Shown: positions 24,175 through 32,700, counted from the stretch's first letter. The stretch is 35,866 bases of DNA from CAYWBI01 sp964456445 (GCA_964456445.1 CAYWBI010000019.1:1-35866), one strand, 5' to 3'. Numbers and translations are program-made. Notes: generated from the sequence alone by a model not told the origin.

Positions 24175-25697
24175 TAATTTTCCTCATAACGATAAGAAGA
24201 AACAAAGCTCTTTAGTATTTCTTTCATTTTGTCCGATAGTTCATTGCTGATTTTCTTTTTTTCAGCAAGTTCGGTCAATACATCCGGGTATTTTAGCTCA
24301 AGATGTTCAATATATTCTTTTTCAAAGCGTTTTATGGCGCTGATCGGAATTTGATCCAAAAATCCTTTGGTCGCCGCAAAAATTACCACAATCTGTTTTT
24401 CGAACAAAATGGGCGCATACTGGCCTTGTTTAAGTATTTCCACCAGTCGTTCACCGCGACGCAACTGTTGTTGAGTGGCTGGGTCCAGATCGGACCCAAA
24501 TTTGGCAAAAGCCTCCAACTCACGATACTGCGCCAGTTCGAGACGTAATGTACCCGCAACCTGTTTCATGGCTTTAATTTGCGCATTACCACCAACCCTT
24601 GAAACGGAAATACCAACATTGATAGCGGGACGGACCCCAGAGTAAAATAAATTCGACTCAAGGAATATCTGACCATCGGTAATCGAAATCACATTGGTTG
24701 GAATATAAGCGGAAACATCACCTGCCTGGGTTTCAATGATAGGCAAAGCAGTTAATGAGCCACCGCCCAAATCATCATTCAGCTTAGCAGCGCGTTCCAG
24801 CAAACGGGAATGTACATAAAAAACATCGCCCGGATAGGCTTCACGGCCAGGTGGTCTTCTGAGCAACAGCGAAACCTGGCGATAAGCCCAGGCATGTTTG
24901 GAAAGATCATCATATACGGCCAGGGCATGCATGCCTTTATCACGGAAATATTCGCCCATGGCAGCGCCCGCATAAGGCGCAATAAATTGTAACGGCGCCG
25001 GATCGCTGGCATTTGCCGCAACTACGATAGTATATTCCATGGCGCCAAATTCTTCAAGGGTGTTAACAACTTTCGCCACAGTGGAAGCTTTTTGGCCTAT
25101 GGCAACATAAATGCAATATACATCTTTGCCTTTTTGGTTGATAATGGTATCGATTGCAACCGCAGTTTTACCCGTCTGACGGTCACCAATGATCAACTCA
25201 CGTTGGCCGCGCCCAATCGGGATCATGGCGTCGATCGCCTTTATACCGGTTGCCAGGGGCTCGTTTACGGGCTGGCGTTGAATAACACCTTCTGCCTTGC
25301 GTTCAACCAGGTTAAAGGCGTCCGTTTTTATAGCGCCTTTACCATCGAGGGGCTGACCAAGTGGATCAACCACACGACCGAGCAATTCCTTGCCTACGGG
25401 AACCTGGACCACACGATTGGTGCGCTTAACAATATCGCCTTCCTTGATAAGCGTGTCATCACCAAAAAGGATAATGCCCACATTATCTTCTTCGAGATTG
25501 AACACCATACCCATAACATCGTAGGGGAAGGCAATCAACTCACCGGCCATTGCTTTTTCCAGGCCATAAACGCGGGCAATACCGTCTCCAACCTGTAGAA
25601 CCGTTCCTACTTCATAAACGTCCGATTCTGTTTGAAAGTCTTTTAATTGCTTTTTAAGGATAGCAGAGACTTCGTCCGGCCTGACTGCATTACTCAT
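24174..25697 (-). CDS. atpA: F1F0 ATP synthase subunit alpha
   Basis: Non-catalytic nucleotide-binding subunit of F1. The 507-residue product has P-loop GDRQTGKT at 171-178, LAVYDDLSKHAWAYRQ, and the SVSRVGGNAQ segment carrying the arginine that reaches into the neighbouring beta active site. Length is standard. The gene lies 21 bp after atpH with a GAGGTAATAG ribosome site and overlaps the atpG start by one base. Confidence 0.98.
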   Translation of the reverse strand: MSNAVRPDEVSAILKKQLKDFQTESDVYEVGTVLQVGDGIARVYGLEKAMAGELIAFPYDVMGMVFNLEEDNVGIILFGDDTLIKEGDIVKRTNRVVQVPVGKELLGRVVDPLGQPLDGKGAIKTDAFNLVERKAEGVIQRQPVNEPLATGIKAIDAMIPIGRGQRELIIGDRQTGKTAVAIDTIINQKGKDVYCIYVAIGQKASTVAKVVNTLEEFGAMEYTIVVAANASDPAPLQFIAPYAGAAMGEYFRDKGMHALAVYDDLSKHAWAYRQVSLLLRRPPGREAYPGDVFYVHSRLLERAAKLNDDLGGGSLTALPIIETQAGDVSAYIPTNVISITDGQIFLESNLFYSGVRPAINVGISVSRVGGNAQIKAMKQVAGTLRLELAQYRELEAFAKFGSDLDPATQQQLRRGERLVEILKQGQYAPILFEKQIVVIFAATKGFLDQIPISAIKRFEKEYIEHLELKYPDVLTELAEKKKISNELSDKMKEILKSFVSSYRYEEN

Positions 25698-25718
25698 CTA
25701 TTACCTCATACTTTATTT

Positions 25719-26249
25719 TTATGCCACCAGCAGGTCTTTTAGTTTGGCCAACTGGTAACGGATACTGTTATCAATGATTATATCTTCTACCCGAATTGTA
25801 AATCCACCAATAAGGCTGTCATCCAGGGTAGTTTTAATCAAAACTTGCTTATGGGTCAGCTTTTCCAGCCTTTGTTTGATTTTGCTGATTTGTCCATCGG
25901 TCAAGGAACTATTGCTGAACACTTCTGCATGTATCTGATTATTATGGACCAAAATCAGACGGCTATAGTCAACAATAATGTCCGCTAAAATATTTAAGCG
26001 TTTTTTCCGGGCCAATAGCATCAGAAAATTCAAGACGATATCACTTAACTTGTCTGAAAATAATTTTCCAATAATTTCTTGCCGACGCTCACTGTTCGTC
26101 AATGGGTTCACGATAAAGGCGGAAAGATCATCACTTTCTGTTAGAAGCGTACTCATAAGCGAAATATCCGCGCTAACAACATCGAGTTTTTTTTCATCCA
26201 GTGTAAGTGAAAAAAGGGCTTTTGCATAACGTTTAGATAGTCGGCTCAC
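25719..26249 (-). CDS. atpH: F1F0 ATP synthase subunit delta
   Basis: Peripheral-stalk subunit joining the top of F1 to subunit b. The 176-residue product has the helical N-terminal domain (SKRYAKALFSL) and the C-terminal region ending with the family signature LIGGFTIRVEDIIIDNSIRYQL. It starts with GTG at 26249, preceded by AAGGGA. It lies 14 bp after atpF and 21 bp before atpA. Sequence is divergent, as usual for delta. Confidence 0.94.
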   Translation of the reverse strand: MSRLSKRYAKALFSLTLDEKKLDVVSADISLMSTLLTESDDLSAFIVNPLTNSERRQEIIGKLFSDKLSDIVLNFLMLLARKKRLNILADIIVDYSRLILVHNNQIHAEVFSNSSLTDGQISKIKQRLEKLTHKQVLIKTTLDDSLIGGFTIRVEDIIIDNSIRYQLAKLKDLLVA

Positions 26250-26263
26250 TTATATTCCCTTTT

Positions 26264-26758
26264 TTAGTTCTTTAAATTTTCCGGTATCGACGCGATATAA
26301 TCATCAACTACTTTTTTCTGTGCATCCCTGTCGAGGGTCTGCACAAGGATTTTTTCCGCGGCGCCGATAGCAAGATCGACGACTTCAACTTTAAGTGCCT
26401 GGATAGCATCATCGCGTTGTTTGTCGATTTCCATCTTTGCTTTTTGAATCAATATGGACGCTTCTTCACGGGCGCTTTCGACAATATCGTTTTTGGATTT
26501 TTGTGCCAAATCCTGTGCTTCGCGTATGACCTTTTTCGCATCGGCGTCCGCATCCAAGATTAATTGCTTGTGTTTCTGCAACAATGCTTCGGCGTCTTCA
26601 CGTTGCTTTCGGGCGTTATCGATATCATCACGAATACTGTTTTCACGGTTCTTTATCGATTCCAATATTGGCTTAAGGGCCAGCTTGGACAACATAATCA
26701 ATACAATGAAGAATGTTATCCATGTCCAAATAATTACACCTGGATCGAGGTTTAACAT
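26264..26758 (-). CDS. atpF: F1F0 ATP synthase subunit b
   Basis: Peripheral-stalk subunit. The 164-residue product has one N-terminal transmembrane helix (about 7-27, VIIWTWITFFIVLIMLSKL) and a long charged amphipathic helix to the C-terminus (for example NARKQREDAEALLQKHKQ and AREEASILIQKAKMEIDKQ). Only one b gene is present, so the stalk is probably a b homodimer. AAGGAT serves as ribosome site. Sits between atpE and atpH. Confidence 0.95.
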   Translation of the reverse strand: MLNLDPGVIIWTWITFFIVLIMLSKLALKPILESIKNRENSIRDDIDNARKQREDAEALLQKHKQLILDADADAKKVIREAQDLAQKSKNDIVESAREEASILIQKAKMEIDKQRDDAIQALKVEVVDLAIGAAEKILVQTLDRDAQKKVVDDYIASIPENLKN

Positions 26759-26770
26759 TTGTTATCCTTG

Positions 26771-27004
26771 TTATTTAACAACTAATAAGAAACAAACAAC
26801 AACACCAAAAAGGGCTACCCCTTCAATCATTGCAGCGGCAATAATCATACTGGTACGAATGGCGTTTCCCGCTTCCGGTTGACGGGCGGTGCCGTCCATT
26901 GCCGAAGATGCAATGCGCCCAATGCCCATGCCTGCGCCCATGGTAATTAACCCTGCGCCAATTCCTGCTGCAAGATATGCAAATGCTAATGCCATATCAC
27001 TCAT
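26771..27004 (-). CDS. atpE: F1F0 ATP synthase subunit c, H+-type
   Basis: The 77-residue c-ring subunit has two transmembrane helices joined by the conserved polar loop ARQPEA (40-45). The ion-carrying carboxylate is Glu61 in MIEGVALFG. Na+-binding c subunits need Gln in helix 1 and Ser/Thr after the Glu. Here the equivalent positions are Ile28, Gly62 and Val63, so the ring should carry protons. Helix 1 has the Gly-rich packing motif (AGMGIG). A strong AGGAGGT site precedes the ATG, in keeping with the high copy number of c. Confidence 0.97.
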   Translation of the reverse strand: MSDMALAFAYLAAGIGAGLITMGAGMGIGRIASSAMDGTARQPEAGNAIRTSMIIAAAMIEGVALFGVVVCFLLVVK

Positions 27005-27060
27005 TTGAAAAACCTCCTAAATTATGGTTTGTGTGTATTTTATTCTTTTTTCATGGAACT

Positions 27061-27915
27061 TTAATGTTCCGGGTTTATACTCATCGCAATAAATAAAGAT
27101 GACAACATGGTAAAAATATAAGCCTGTATGGTGGCCACCAATAGTTCCAAAAAATATGAAAAGACTGCAAATCCGATTGCGACCGGGGAGACCAATACCG
27201 TCTTAAAAATTATGATTAACCCAAGCAGGGCAAAAAGAACGATATGACCTGCAACCATGTTTGCAAACAAACGAATGGTTAGCGCAACATGCTTGGCGAT
27301 TAGACCGGTGATTTCTATGATAAACATCAGCGGCCACAACATCAACGGCACGCCATGTGGGACCAGGTTCTTATAATAACCGATCAAACCGGATTTTTTT
27401 ATGCCATATATCTGTGTGGCAAACAAGGTAATCAAGGCTAAACCGGCGGTAACATTTACATTGCCGGTTGGGGTGGAGAACAGCGGGATGAGCCCCATCA
27501 GGTTTGCGATCCAGATAAACATAAAAAAGCTGGTAAGCAATGGTGTAAATTTTTGCCCCTGTTCTTCGCCCATATTGGAAACGGCGATTTCATCCCGGAC
27601 AAAAAGGACGATCATCTCAAGAAACATGCCCAGCCCGCTTTGAACCTTTTTACCGGATTTAAACGAAAATTTAAAAAGCAGAATAAGGAATAAACCGGCA
27701 AACCAGAGCATGAGCACGTGATTTGTTATCGAGAGATCGATCGATGTTCCGAAAATATTGATTGGTGCAAAATGTGGTAAATGGAAATGTACGCCTGGGA
27801 AAGCGTGCCATTCATTGCTATTAGAAACATGATGTTGTATCCAGGCGCCGATATTTTCTTCCTGTGCCGATAATACCGAATCCGCAGCAGCTGCATGTTG
27901 CAACATTTCTGTCAT
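27061..27915 (-). CDS. atpB: F1F0 ATP synthase subunit a
   Basis: Membrane stator subunit that forms the two proton half-channels. The 284-residue product has a long His-rich periplasmic N-terminus (about 1-62) and then five or six transmembrane helices. The essential Arg is R215 in ALTIRLFANMVAGH. The last helix pair contains ELLVATIQAYIFTMLSSLFI. The His-rich N-terminal extension is longer than in E. coli and resembles FCB-group subunit a. It lies 13 bp after the atpI-like gene; no clear signal peptide cleavage site is seen. Confidence 0.96.
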   Translation of the reverse strand: MTEMLQHAAAADSVLSAQEENIGAWIQHHVSNSNEWHAFPGVHFHLPHFAPINIFGTSIDLSITNHVLMLWFAGLFLILLFKFSFKSGKKVQSGLGMFLEMIVLFVRDEIAVSNMGEEQGQKFTPLLTSFFMFIWIANLMGLIPLFSTPTGNVNVTAGLALITLFATQIYGIKKSGLIGYYKNLVPHGVPLMLWPLMFIIEITGLIAKHVALTIRLFANMVAGHIVLFALLGLIIIFKTVLVSPVAIGFAVFSYFLELLVATIQAYIFTMLSSLFIAMSINPEH

Positions 27916-27928
27916 TACAGATTAACCC

Positions 27929-28297
27929 TTAACTGTTTTTTTTGCGTAAATCACCAAGTTCAATTATTTGTAATAAAAAATATAATATAAAAAAGGCCGC
28001 GACAAAAACAAAATCATTTACGGCTATTGTTAACATTATTGTGAAAGAAATTACCAAAACAAAAACCATCCGTTTTAACATCCCCTGCATGAGGGTTGTC
28101 GTAAATGTCCCCGCCTCTTTTTTCAATACTTTTTGGTTAAAATATATACTCAGCCCAAAATTCACAAGGGCAATAGCGGCCGCGAAAACCAAGGCCAGGA
28201 TCACTTCATAGTCATACTGCATTTTTTGTGCATAGATTTTTGCGACAAAACCATATACGGCAAAAATGACAAATGCTGAATATATTTTCTTTTTCAT
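27929..28297 (-). CDS. atpI: AtpI-like four-helix membrane protein
   Basis: A 122-residue protein with four predicted transmembrane helices (about 4-22, 31-52, 70-90 and 93-112) and a short basic C-terminus. Size, topology and position between atpZ and atpB fit the ATP synthase subunit I family, thought to help c-ring assembly. Primary sequence conservation in that family is low, so the call leans on context. Its start overlaps the atpZ stop by 4 bp (ATGA). Confidence 0.75.
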   Translation of the reverse strand: MKKKIYSAFVIFAVYGFVAKIYAQKMQYDYEVILALVFAAAIALVNFGLSIYFNQKVLKKEAGTFTTTLMQGMLKRMVFVLVISFTIMLTIAVNDFVFVAAFFILYFLLQIIELGDLRKKNS

Positions 28298-28530
28298 TTT
28301 TTGTTTTCCATGTTCCTTAAAACCAAAATCATACGGTAAACACCAAGCCCAAAACCCATAAAGACGCCGATGATAAGAAAAACAGCCTTGCTGTTAAATA
28401 AAGCATCCAGTTTATACCCGAGATATCCAAACAAAAAAATACCGCCCATAAAAGAATAAGCGATACTTAGATAAGGACCTGCCTGAACAAAGGCCTTGTT
28501 GGTGGGAGGTTGCGACTGTTTTTTTTTCAA
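28294..28530 (-). CDS. atpZ: AtpZ/AtpI-family small membrane protein
   Basis: A 78-residue two-helix protein of the ATPase gene1 family. It has a basic N-terminus, then QAGPYLSIAYSFMGGIFLFG, the conserved GYKLD loop and a second helix with the GFGLGVYRMI ending. I place the start at a TTG (28530) preceded by GGAA. An open frame runs back to an ATG at 28707, but that would overlap the bactofilin gene by 92 bp and adds residues without homology. There is no ATG or GTG in frame between. Codons 2-4 form a run of nine A, a slippery tract. The protein is thought to assist ATP synthase assembly or ion handling. It heads the atp run and overlaps atpI by 4 bp. Confidence 0.78.
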   Translation of the reverse strand: MKKKQSQPPTNKAFVQAGPYLSIAYSFMGGIFLFGYLGYKLDALFNSKAVFLIIGVFMGFGLGVYRMILVLRNMENKK

Positions 28531-28615
28531 TTTATTCCGGTTTTCATATTGGCGCCCAGCAAAACGGATGTTAATCCCGGGCCCCTGACATAAGTTTTGA
28601 CAACCAAAGGAAAAA

Positions 28616-29008
28616 TTACTTTTCTGTTTTGACGACCGGCGATGTATTAACCACGGTTGACGTCGCCCCCATGGATGAAGTGCCTTCAAAAACCGCACCT
28701 TCATCAATGATCAGTTTTTTGGCCTTTAATTCTCCGGCCAGGCTGGATTTTGCTTCCAGGACCAGCTTTTCAGAAACGATGACCCGGCCCTGGACTCTTC
28801 CGCCAACAATAGCGTTTATTGCTTCCACGTCCCCCTCAATGGCGCCATTTTCCCCTATGGTCACGGTATTCTTGCAGATAAGTGTCCCCTTGATGCTGCC
28901 GTCAATCCGGATGCTGCTGGAAGTTTTAATATTTCCGTCGATATGTGTTCCCTTGCCAATAAAATTTAATTCTGTAGCATTTGATGTTGATGAGCTTTTT
29001 AGCGCCAT
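28616..29008 (-). CDS. Bactofilin (polymer-forming cytoskeletal protein)
   Basis: A 130-residue bactofilin. A short polar N-terminus (1-12) precedes a core of repeated hydrophobic/Gly beta-helix turns at about 13-112 (FIGKGTHIDGNI, IRIDGSIKGTLICK, VTIGENGAIEGDV, AIVGGRVQGRVIV, LIIDEGAVFEG), and a Thr/Val-rich tail follows. Bactofilins polymerise without nucleotide and localise cell-wall enzymes or partition proteins. The gene lies 22 bp after an M23 endopeptidase gene and close to parAB, as in other bacteria where bactofilin and M23 peptidase act together on cell shape. Confidence 0.93.
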   Translation of the reverse strand: MALKSSSTSNATELNFIGKGTHIDGNIKTSSSIRIDGSIKGTLICKNTVTIGENGAIEGDVEAINAIVGGRVQGRVIVSEKLVLEAKSSLAGELKAKKLIIDEGAVFEGTSSMGATSTVVNTSPVVKTEK

Positions 29009-29030
29009 GATCTGTCCTTTCGGCTATTAT

Positions 29031-29825
29031 TTATTTTTGTCTGCCAACATATAAGAGTGGGTTAAGGGGCATGTTGCCCTTCCAAATTTCAAAATGCAAA
29101 TGTGAACCGCTGCTAATTTTTCCGGTATCACCGACAAGGGCAATGACCTGCCCCTTTACAACTTTTTCCATTGCGGAAACAAGATTGCGTTGATTATGCT
29201 TATAAAGCGTTAAGTAATTGTATTGGTGCTTGATAATTAAAACATGGCCGGATTTTGCGGTCCAGCCGGAAAAAACCACAACTCCATCGGCGGGCGCAAC
29301 TATTGGCGTCCCCTGAGATGCGGCAATATCCAAACCCAGATGGGGATCAATTTGCAAATTTCGTACGTCGAAACCACGGGTGATAAACCCCTTAACCGGC
29401 AACTGGCTGGGAATGGAATTAAACAAAACGCGCTGTCGTTCCGGCTGCATTGCATCAAAATCAAGTTTGGTTAAGTTTGAATCTGTGGCCGCAATATTAT
29501 TGACCTTTATATAACCGGTCAGGGAATTGCGTATTTTTTTATCGATCGTCCGCATCTCGGAAAGTTTTTCCTGCATTTTATCAATTCTTTGCAGGCTCTT
29601 TTTTAATTTGAAGTTTTCCTCTTCAAGACGCGAATAATCGATTGCCACCTCGGCCACACGCCAGTAAGTGGCAAAGCCGAACATCATGACCACGACAAGT
29701 GCCACAAGTAAAACCGAAGCAGCTTTTATGACGATAGCGCTAATATTAAAGCTGCGTGTTTTATCCTTGGAATCAGGGATAATCAAAAAGGAGTAATTTT
29801 TTGTTTTTCTCTTTGTTCGGCGCAT
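29031..29825 (-). CDS. Membrane-anchored M23 (LytM) peptidoglycan endopeptidase
   Basis: A 264-residue protein with a short basic cytoplasmic end, one transmembrane helix (about 31-52), a coiled coil (about 64-100) and a C-terminal LytM domain (about 145-260). Zinc ligands are intact: H162 and D166 in HLGLD and H244 in SGSHLHFE. H210 and H242 are the other active-site histidines, so it should be catalytically active and cleave peptide crosslinks in the wall. Its start is one base after the parB stop (TAACATG). Followed by the bactofilin gene, its probable localising partner. Confidence 0.95.
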   Translation of the reverse strand: MRRTKRKTKNYSFLIIPDSKDKTRSFNISAIVIKAASVLLVALVVVMMFGFATYWRVAEVAIDYSRLEEENFKLKKSLQRIDKMQEKLSEMRTIDKKIRNSLTGYIKVNNIAATDSNLTKLDFDAMQPERQRVLFNSIPSQLPVKGFITRGFDVRNLQIDPHLGLDIAASQGTPIVAPADGVVVFSGWTAKSGHVLIIKHQYNYLTLYKHNQRNLVSAMEKVVKGQVIALVGDTGKISSGSHLHFEIWKGNMPLNPLLYVGRQK

Positions 29826-29826
29826 G

Positions 29827-30696
29827 TTACACTTCTTTTATTTGCTCAAATAATTCTACAAGACGGTTTAAGTCTTCAGGTGAATAAAATTCTACTTCTA
29901 TGGCGCCACCTTCACGACGCGGCTTTACCTGCACCTTCGTCCCCAGCCGTTCGCGCAAAGTTTCTTCTATTCTTAAAATAAAAACGGAACGCCGGGGTGC
30001 AGCTTTCTTTTTAACAGGGGCCGGGTTTTGACTGTCTTTGACCATTTTTTCTGTTTTACGGACGGACAGGTGGTCCTTTATGATTTTGTTCCAAATGTTC
30101 TTTTGCACCCGCGGGCTCTCCACTGCCAACAGGCTACGTGCATGCCCCATGGAAATTTCCCGTGCCTGTACGCTTTGCTGGATACTTTTTGGCAACTTTA
30201 ACAATCTTATAATATTTGTTATTGTACTGCGTTCCTTGCCGATTTTTTTGGCAACATCATCCTGGGTCAGTTTACACTCATCGATCAGCCTTTGATACGC
30301 AATGGCCTGCTCGATAGGATTTAAATGTTCCCGCTGGACATTTTCGATAATTGCCAGCTCCAACATTTCTTCCTTGGTCTCAATATGACGTATATAACAC
30401 GGCACTTTTTCCATGCCGATTTCAGTGACCGCGCGCAAACGGCGTTCGCCGGAAACCAATTCAAAATGGTCGTCCACAGGCCGGACCGTAATAGGTTGGA
30501 TGACCCCGTTTTCTTCGATGGACTGTTTAAGTTCCTGCAAGGCAACAGGATCAAACTCCAGGCGGGGCTGATATGGGTTCGGCCGGATAAGATAGACGTC
30601 AATGTCTATCAAACTGGCATCGGCGGCCTTTATGGCTTCTGCTGTATCGGGGATTAAAGCGCTTAGGCCACGTCCCAATCTTTTAGTTTTTTTCAC
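29827..30696 (-). CDS. parB: Chromosome partitioning protein ParB
   Basis: ParB loads at parS sites and spreads as a CTP-dependent clamp. The 289-residue product has the N-terminal LGRGLSALIP motif (contact with ParA), the CTP-binding GERRLRA at 83-89, ENVQREHLNPIEQA, a helix-turn-helix at about 143-169 (LTQDDVAKKIGKERSTITN), a basic linker and a C-terminal dimerisation domain. The start is GTG, inside the last codons of parA (14-bp overlap), with GGAGG upstream. No parS-like 16-mer was found in the window. Confidence 0.97.
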   Translation of the reverse strand: MKKTKRLGRGLSALIPDTAEAIKAADASLIDIDVYLIRPNPYQPRLEFDPVALQELKQSIEENGVIQPITVRPVDDHFELVSGERRLRAVTEIGMEKVPCYIRHIETKEEMLELAIIENVQREHLNPIEQAIAYQRLIDECKLTQDDVAKKIGKERSTITNIIRLLKLPKSIQQSVQAREISMGHARSLLAVESPRVQKNIWNKIIKDHLSVRKTEKMVKDSQNPAPVKKKAAPRRSVFILRIEETLRERLGTKVQVKPRREGGAIEVEFYSPEDLNRLVELFEQIKEV

Positions 30697-31447
30697 TAAG
30701 GACTTCCTCCGCTAAAGCCATGTAATTTTGGCTTCCAATACAAAAGGCATCGTACATAATTACTGGTTTTCCAAAACTTGGCGACTCGCCCAAGCGCACA
30801 TTTCTGTTGATTACCGTTTTATAAACTTTATCTTTAAAGTACTCGCGTACCTCTCCCGCAACCTGGTTACACAAATTGAGACGGTTATCAAACATTGTCA
30901 GCAGGACGCCTTCGATCTGCAATTTTTTATTCAGGCCCTTTTGTACAAGATGCACCGTGTTGAGTAATTGCGACAAGCCTTCCAAAGCATAATATTCGCA
31001 TTGTATGGGGATAAGAACACTATCTGCCCCGGTAAGCGCATTAATCGTGAGCAAGCTTAAAGAAGGCGGACAATCGATAAAGATATATTCATATTCATCT
31101 TGTAAGGATTGCAATTTATTTTTTAATTTTTGCTCGCGCCCGGAAGCGCTGACCAGCTCGACCTCGGCGCCAACCAGGCGGATATGTGATGGAATGATAT
31201 CCAGATTGGGCACATTGGTTTTTACAACCGTGTCCGCTGCGCTTATGTCATCCACTAACAATTCGTAAGAAGTTAGTTCATTTTCTTCGGGATCAATGCC
31301 CAGCCCACTGGTTGCATTGGCCTGTGGATCCATATCGACCAGCAATGTGCGGCGTTCGGCAACGGCAACACAACTGGCCAAATTTATGGCCGTTGTCGTT
31401 TTGCCGACCCCACCTTTTTGATTTGTTATTGCAATTATTTTACCCAT
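30683..31447 (-). CDS. parA: Chromosome partitioning ATPase ParA (Soj)
   Basis: ATP-dependent DNA-binding protein that moves ParB-parS complexes. The 254-residue product has the deviant Walker A KGGVGKTT (11-18) with the signature lysine, LLVDMDPQANATSGLG, the Walker B-type YIFIDCPPSLSLLT, and VRLGESPSFGKPV. It lacks an N-terminal HTH, so it is chromosomal Soj type, not plasmid type Ia. A GAGG site precedes the ATG. The 206-bp leader upstream contains a 9-bp inverted repeat (31488-31571). Confidence 0.97.
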   Translation of the reverse strand: MGKIIAITNQKGGVGKTTTAINLASCVAVAERRTLLVDMDPQANATSGLGIDPEENELTSYELLVDDISAADTVVKTNVPNLDIIPSHIRLVGAEVELVSASGREQKLKNKLQSLQDEYEYIFIDCPPSLSLLTINALTGADSVLIPIQCEYYALEGLSQLLNTVHLVQKGLNKKLQIEGVLLTMFDNRLNLCNQVAGEVREYFKDKVYKTVINRNVRLGESPSFGKPVIMYDAFCIGSQNYMALAEEVLSEKN

Positions 31448-31487
31448 GTTCCCTCAAATGAATAATTTTCTTTTTTAGGCAGAAAAC

Positions 31488-31571
31488 AGGCACATCCCAT
31501 CTTCTTTTTTTGCCCGTAAAGTAAGGCCAATTTACAAGCCCTATGAAAAAAATTTTAAGTCTGATGTGCCT
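31488..31571 (-). repeat. Widely spaced inverted repeat in the parA leader
   Basis: Perfect 9-bp arms AGGCACATC (31488-31496) and GATGTGCCT (31563-31571) lie 66 bp apart in the 206-bp gap between the TPR gene and parA. On the minus strand a GTAAAG beside the first arm could instead pair with CTTTAC inside the loop, an alternative fold. It could be an operator pair or a leader RNA structure. No known riboswitch class was recognised. Confidence 0.5.
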
Positions 31572-31653
31572 TTACCGGAAGTAGTCTAAAAAATCTTACA
31601 TAAGTTGATGAATTTATGATGATCGGCAAATTAAATCAAGGTGATTCCAATTT

Positions 31654-32676
31654 CTAATTGCAACGATTTTGAATTTCACCTACCAACCGTTCCACTTCGG
31701 GTATATCTTTTTTTGTTTTATAGAAGCTGTCCGTTAATATCCGGTCCACCTGTTCCAGCGCTAATTTACATTTGCCGGAGCGTGCATACATATCGCCCAA
31801 GCGTGCCCGGCAGACCAACGGATGATTGGGGTTAAGGCTTTTTGAAGCTGACAACAATCTTAACAGCGTTTTATAGCTATCAATGGCTTTGGCATAGTTT
31901 CTTTCTTTCATGAACACATGACTGTAGGCCCAGTACATAAACGCGCTTCGTGGATATCTGCGAATGCATTTTTCCGCCCATTTCCCGGCCTGGACATAGT
32001 CTCCCTTATCGAGCAGGATATATACCAATTGGTGCATCCCGGTATAATGACTATATGTCCCATAACGAATGGCCTTTTTTACCAGGCGGATGCCGTCTGC
32101 CCGCTGATCGCTGACAAATGGCAACCAATCCGTACGGGCCGACGACCAATATTTGTAACTCCCCAAAGCAAGCATCGCATCATACAGTGTGCTATCCGCT
32201 TGCAAAGCCTGTTTTAAATTGTCCCTTGCCCGGATACCAAACTTTAGCGCACTAAACCAACTGTTCTTCTTACCTTCATATAACGTTAAAAAAGCATAAG
32301 CGCTGCCAAGATAATAGTAGGCTTGGGCAAGTTTTTTCCCGCTGGGCTGGTTTCGGACAAGCATTTTTTCCGCCCGGTGAATTAATTTTCCAACTGCTTT
32401 TAAAAACGGTTGTGCGGATATTCGGTTTTCGTAATGCACCCGTTTGGAATTAAGCAGGGACGCACGATAAAAATCAAGGGTCAACGACGTATCGCCTTTT
32501 TCTGTCCGGGCCGTCAACAGGGATTCCGCCGCATCAAAATCGGTATTGATTGTCAAATCGATAATTTGATGAACCCAGGGCATGCCATCCGCGCAAGCAT
32601 TTGTCAGTATAAAAAGATTCAATACCGATATCAGGAGCAATGAGCGAAAGTTTGATAAAAAACTTGATTTAAACAT
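31654..32676 (-). CDS. Secreted TPR protein of unknown function
   Basis: A 340-residue exported protein. The signal peptide is about 1-29 ending A-C-A before D30, a signal peptidase I site; the Cys is not in a good lipobox. The rest is helical with TPR-like units (AQAYYYLGSAYAFLTLY, LYDAMLALGSYKYWSSA, YVQAGKWAEKCIRRYPRSAF, YAKAIDSYKTLLRLL, CRARLGDMYARSGKCKLALEQ). No catalytic motif is seen. It follows the metalloprotease gene by 91 bp, a gap holding two small hairpins. It may be cotranscribed with the protease and der. Confidence 0.85.
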   Translation of the reverse strand: MFKSSFLSNFRSLLLISVLNLFILTNACADGMPWVHQIIDLTINTDFDAAESLLTARTEKGDTSLTLDFYRASLLNSKRVHYENRISAQPFLKAVGKLIHRAEKMLVRNQPSGKKLAQAYYYLGSAYAFLTLYEGKKNSWFSALKFGIRARDNLKQALQADSTLYDAMLALGSYKYWSSARTDWLPFVSDQRADGIRLVKKAIRYGTYSHYTGMHQLVYILLDKGDYVQAGKWAEKCIRRYPRSAFMYWAYSHVFMKERNYAKAIDSYKTLLRLLSASKSLNPNHPLVCRARLGDMYARSGKCKLALEQVDRILTDSFYKTKKDIPEVERLVGEIQNRCN

Positions 32677-32700
32677 TCAAATACAACCTTTGTCACATCT

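Noticed and set aside
25092..25598. 168-codon open frame on the plus strand inside atpA
   Set aside because: Antisense shadow of the conserved alpha subunit with no recognisable domain.
31448..31653. Known riboswitch or tRNA in the parA leader
   Set aside because: No conserved riboswitch core or cloverleaf could be recognised; only the spaced inverted repeat is supported.
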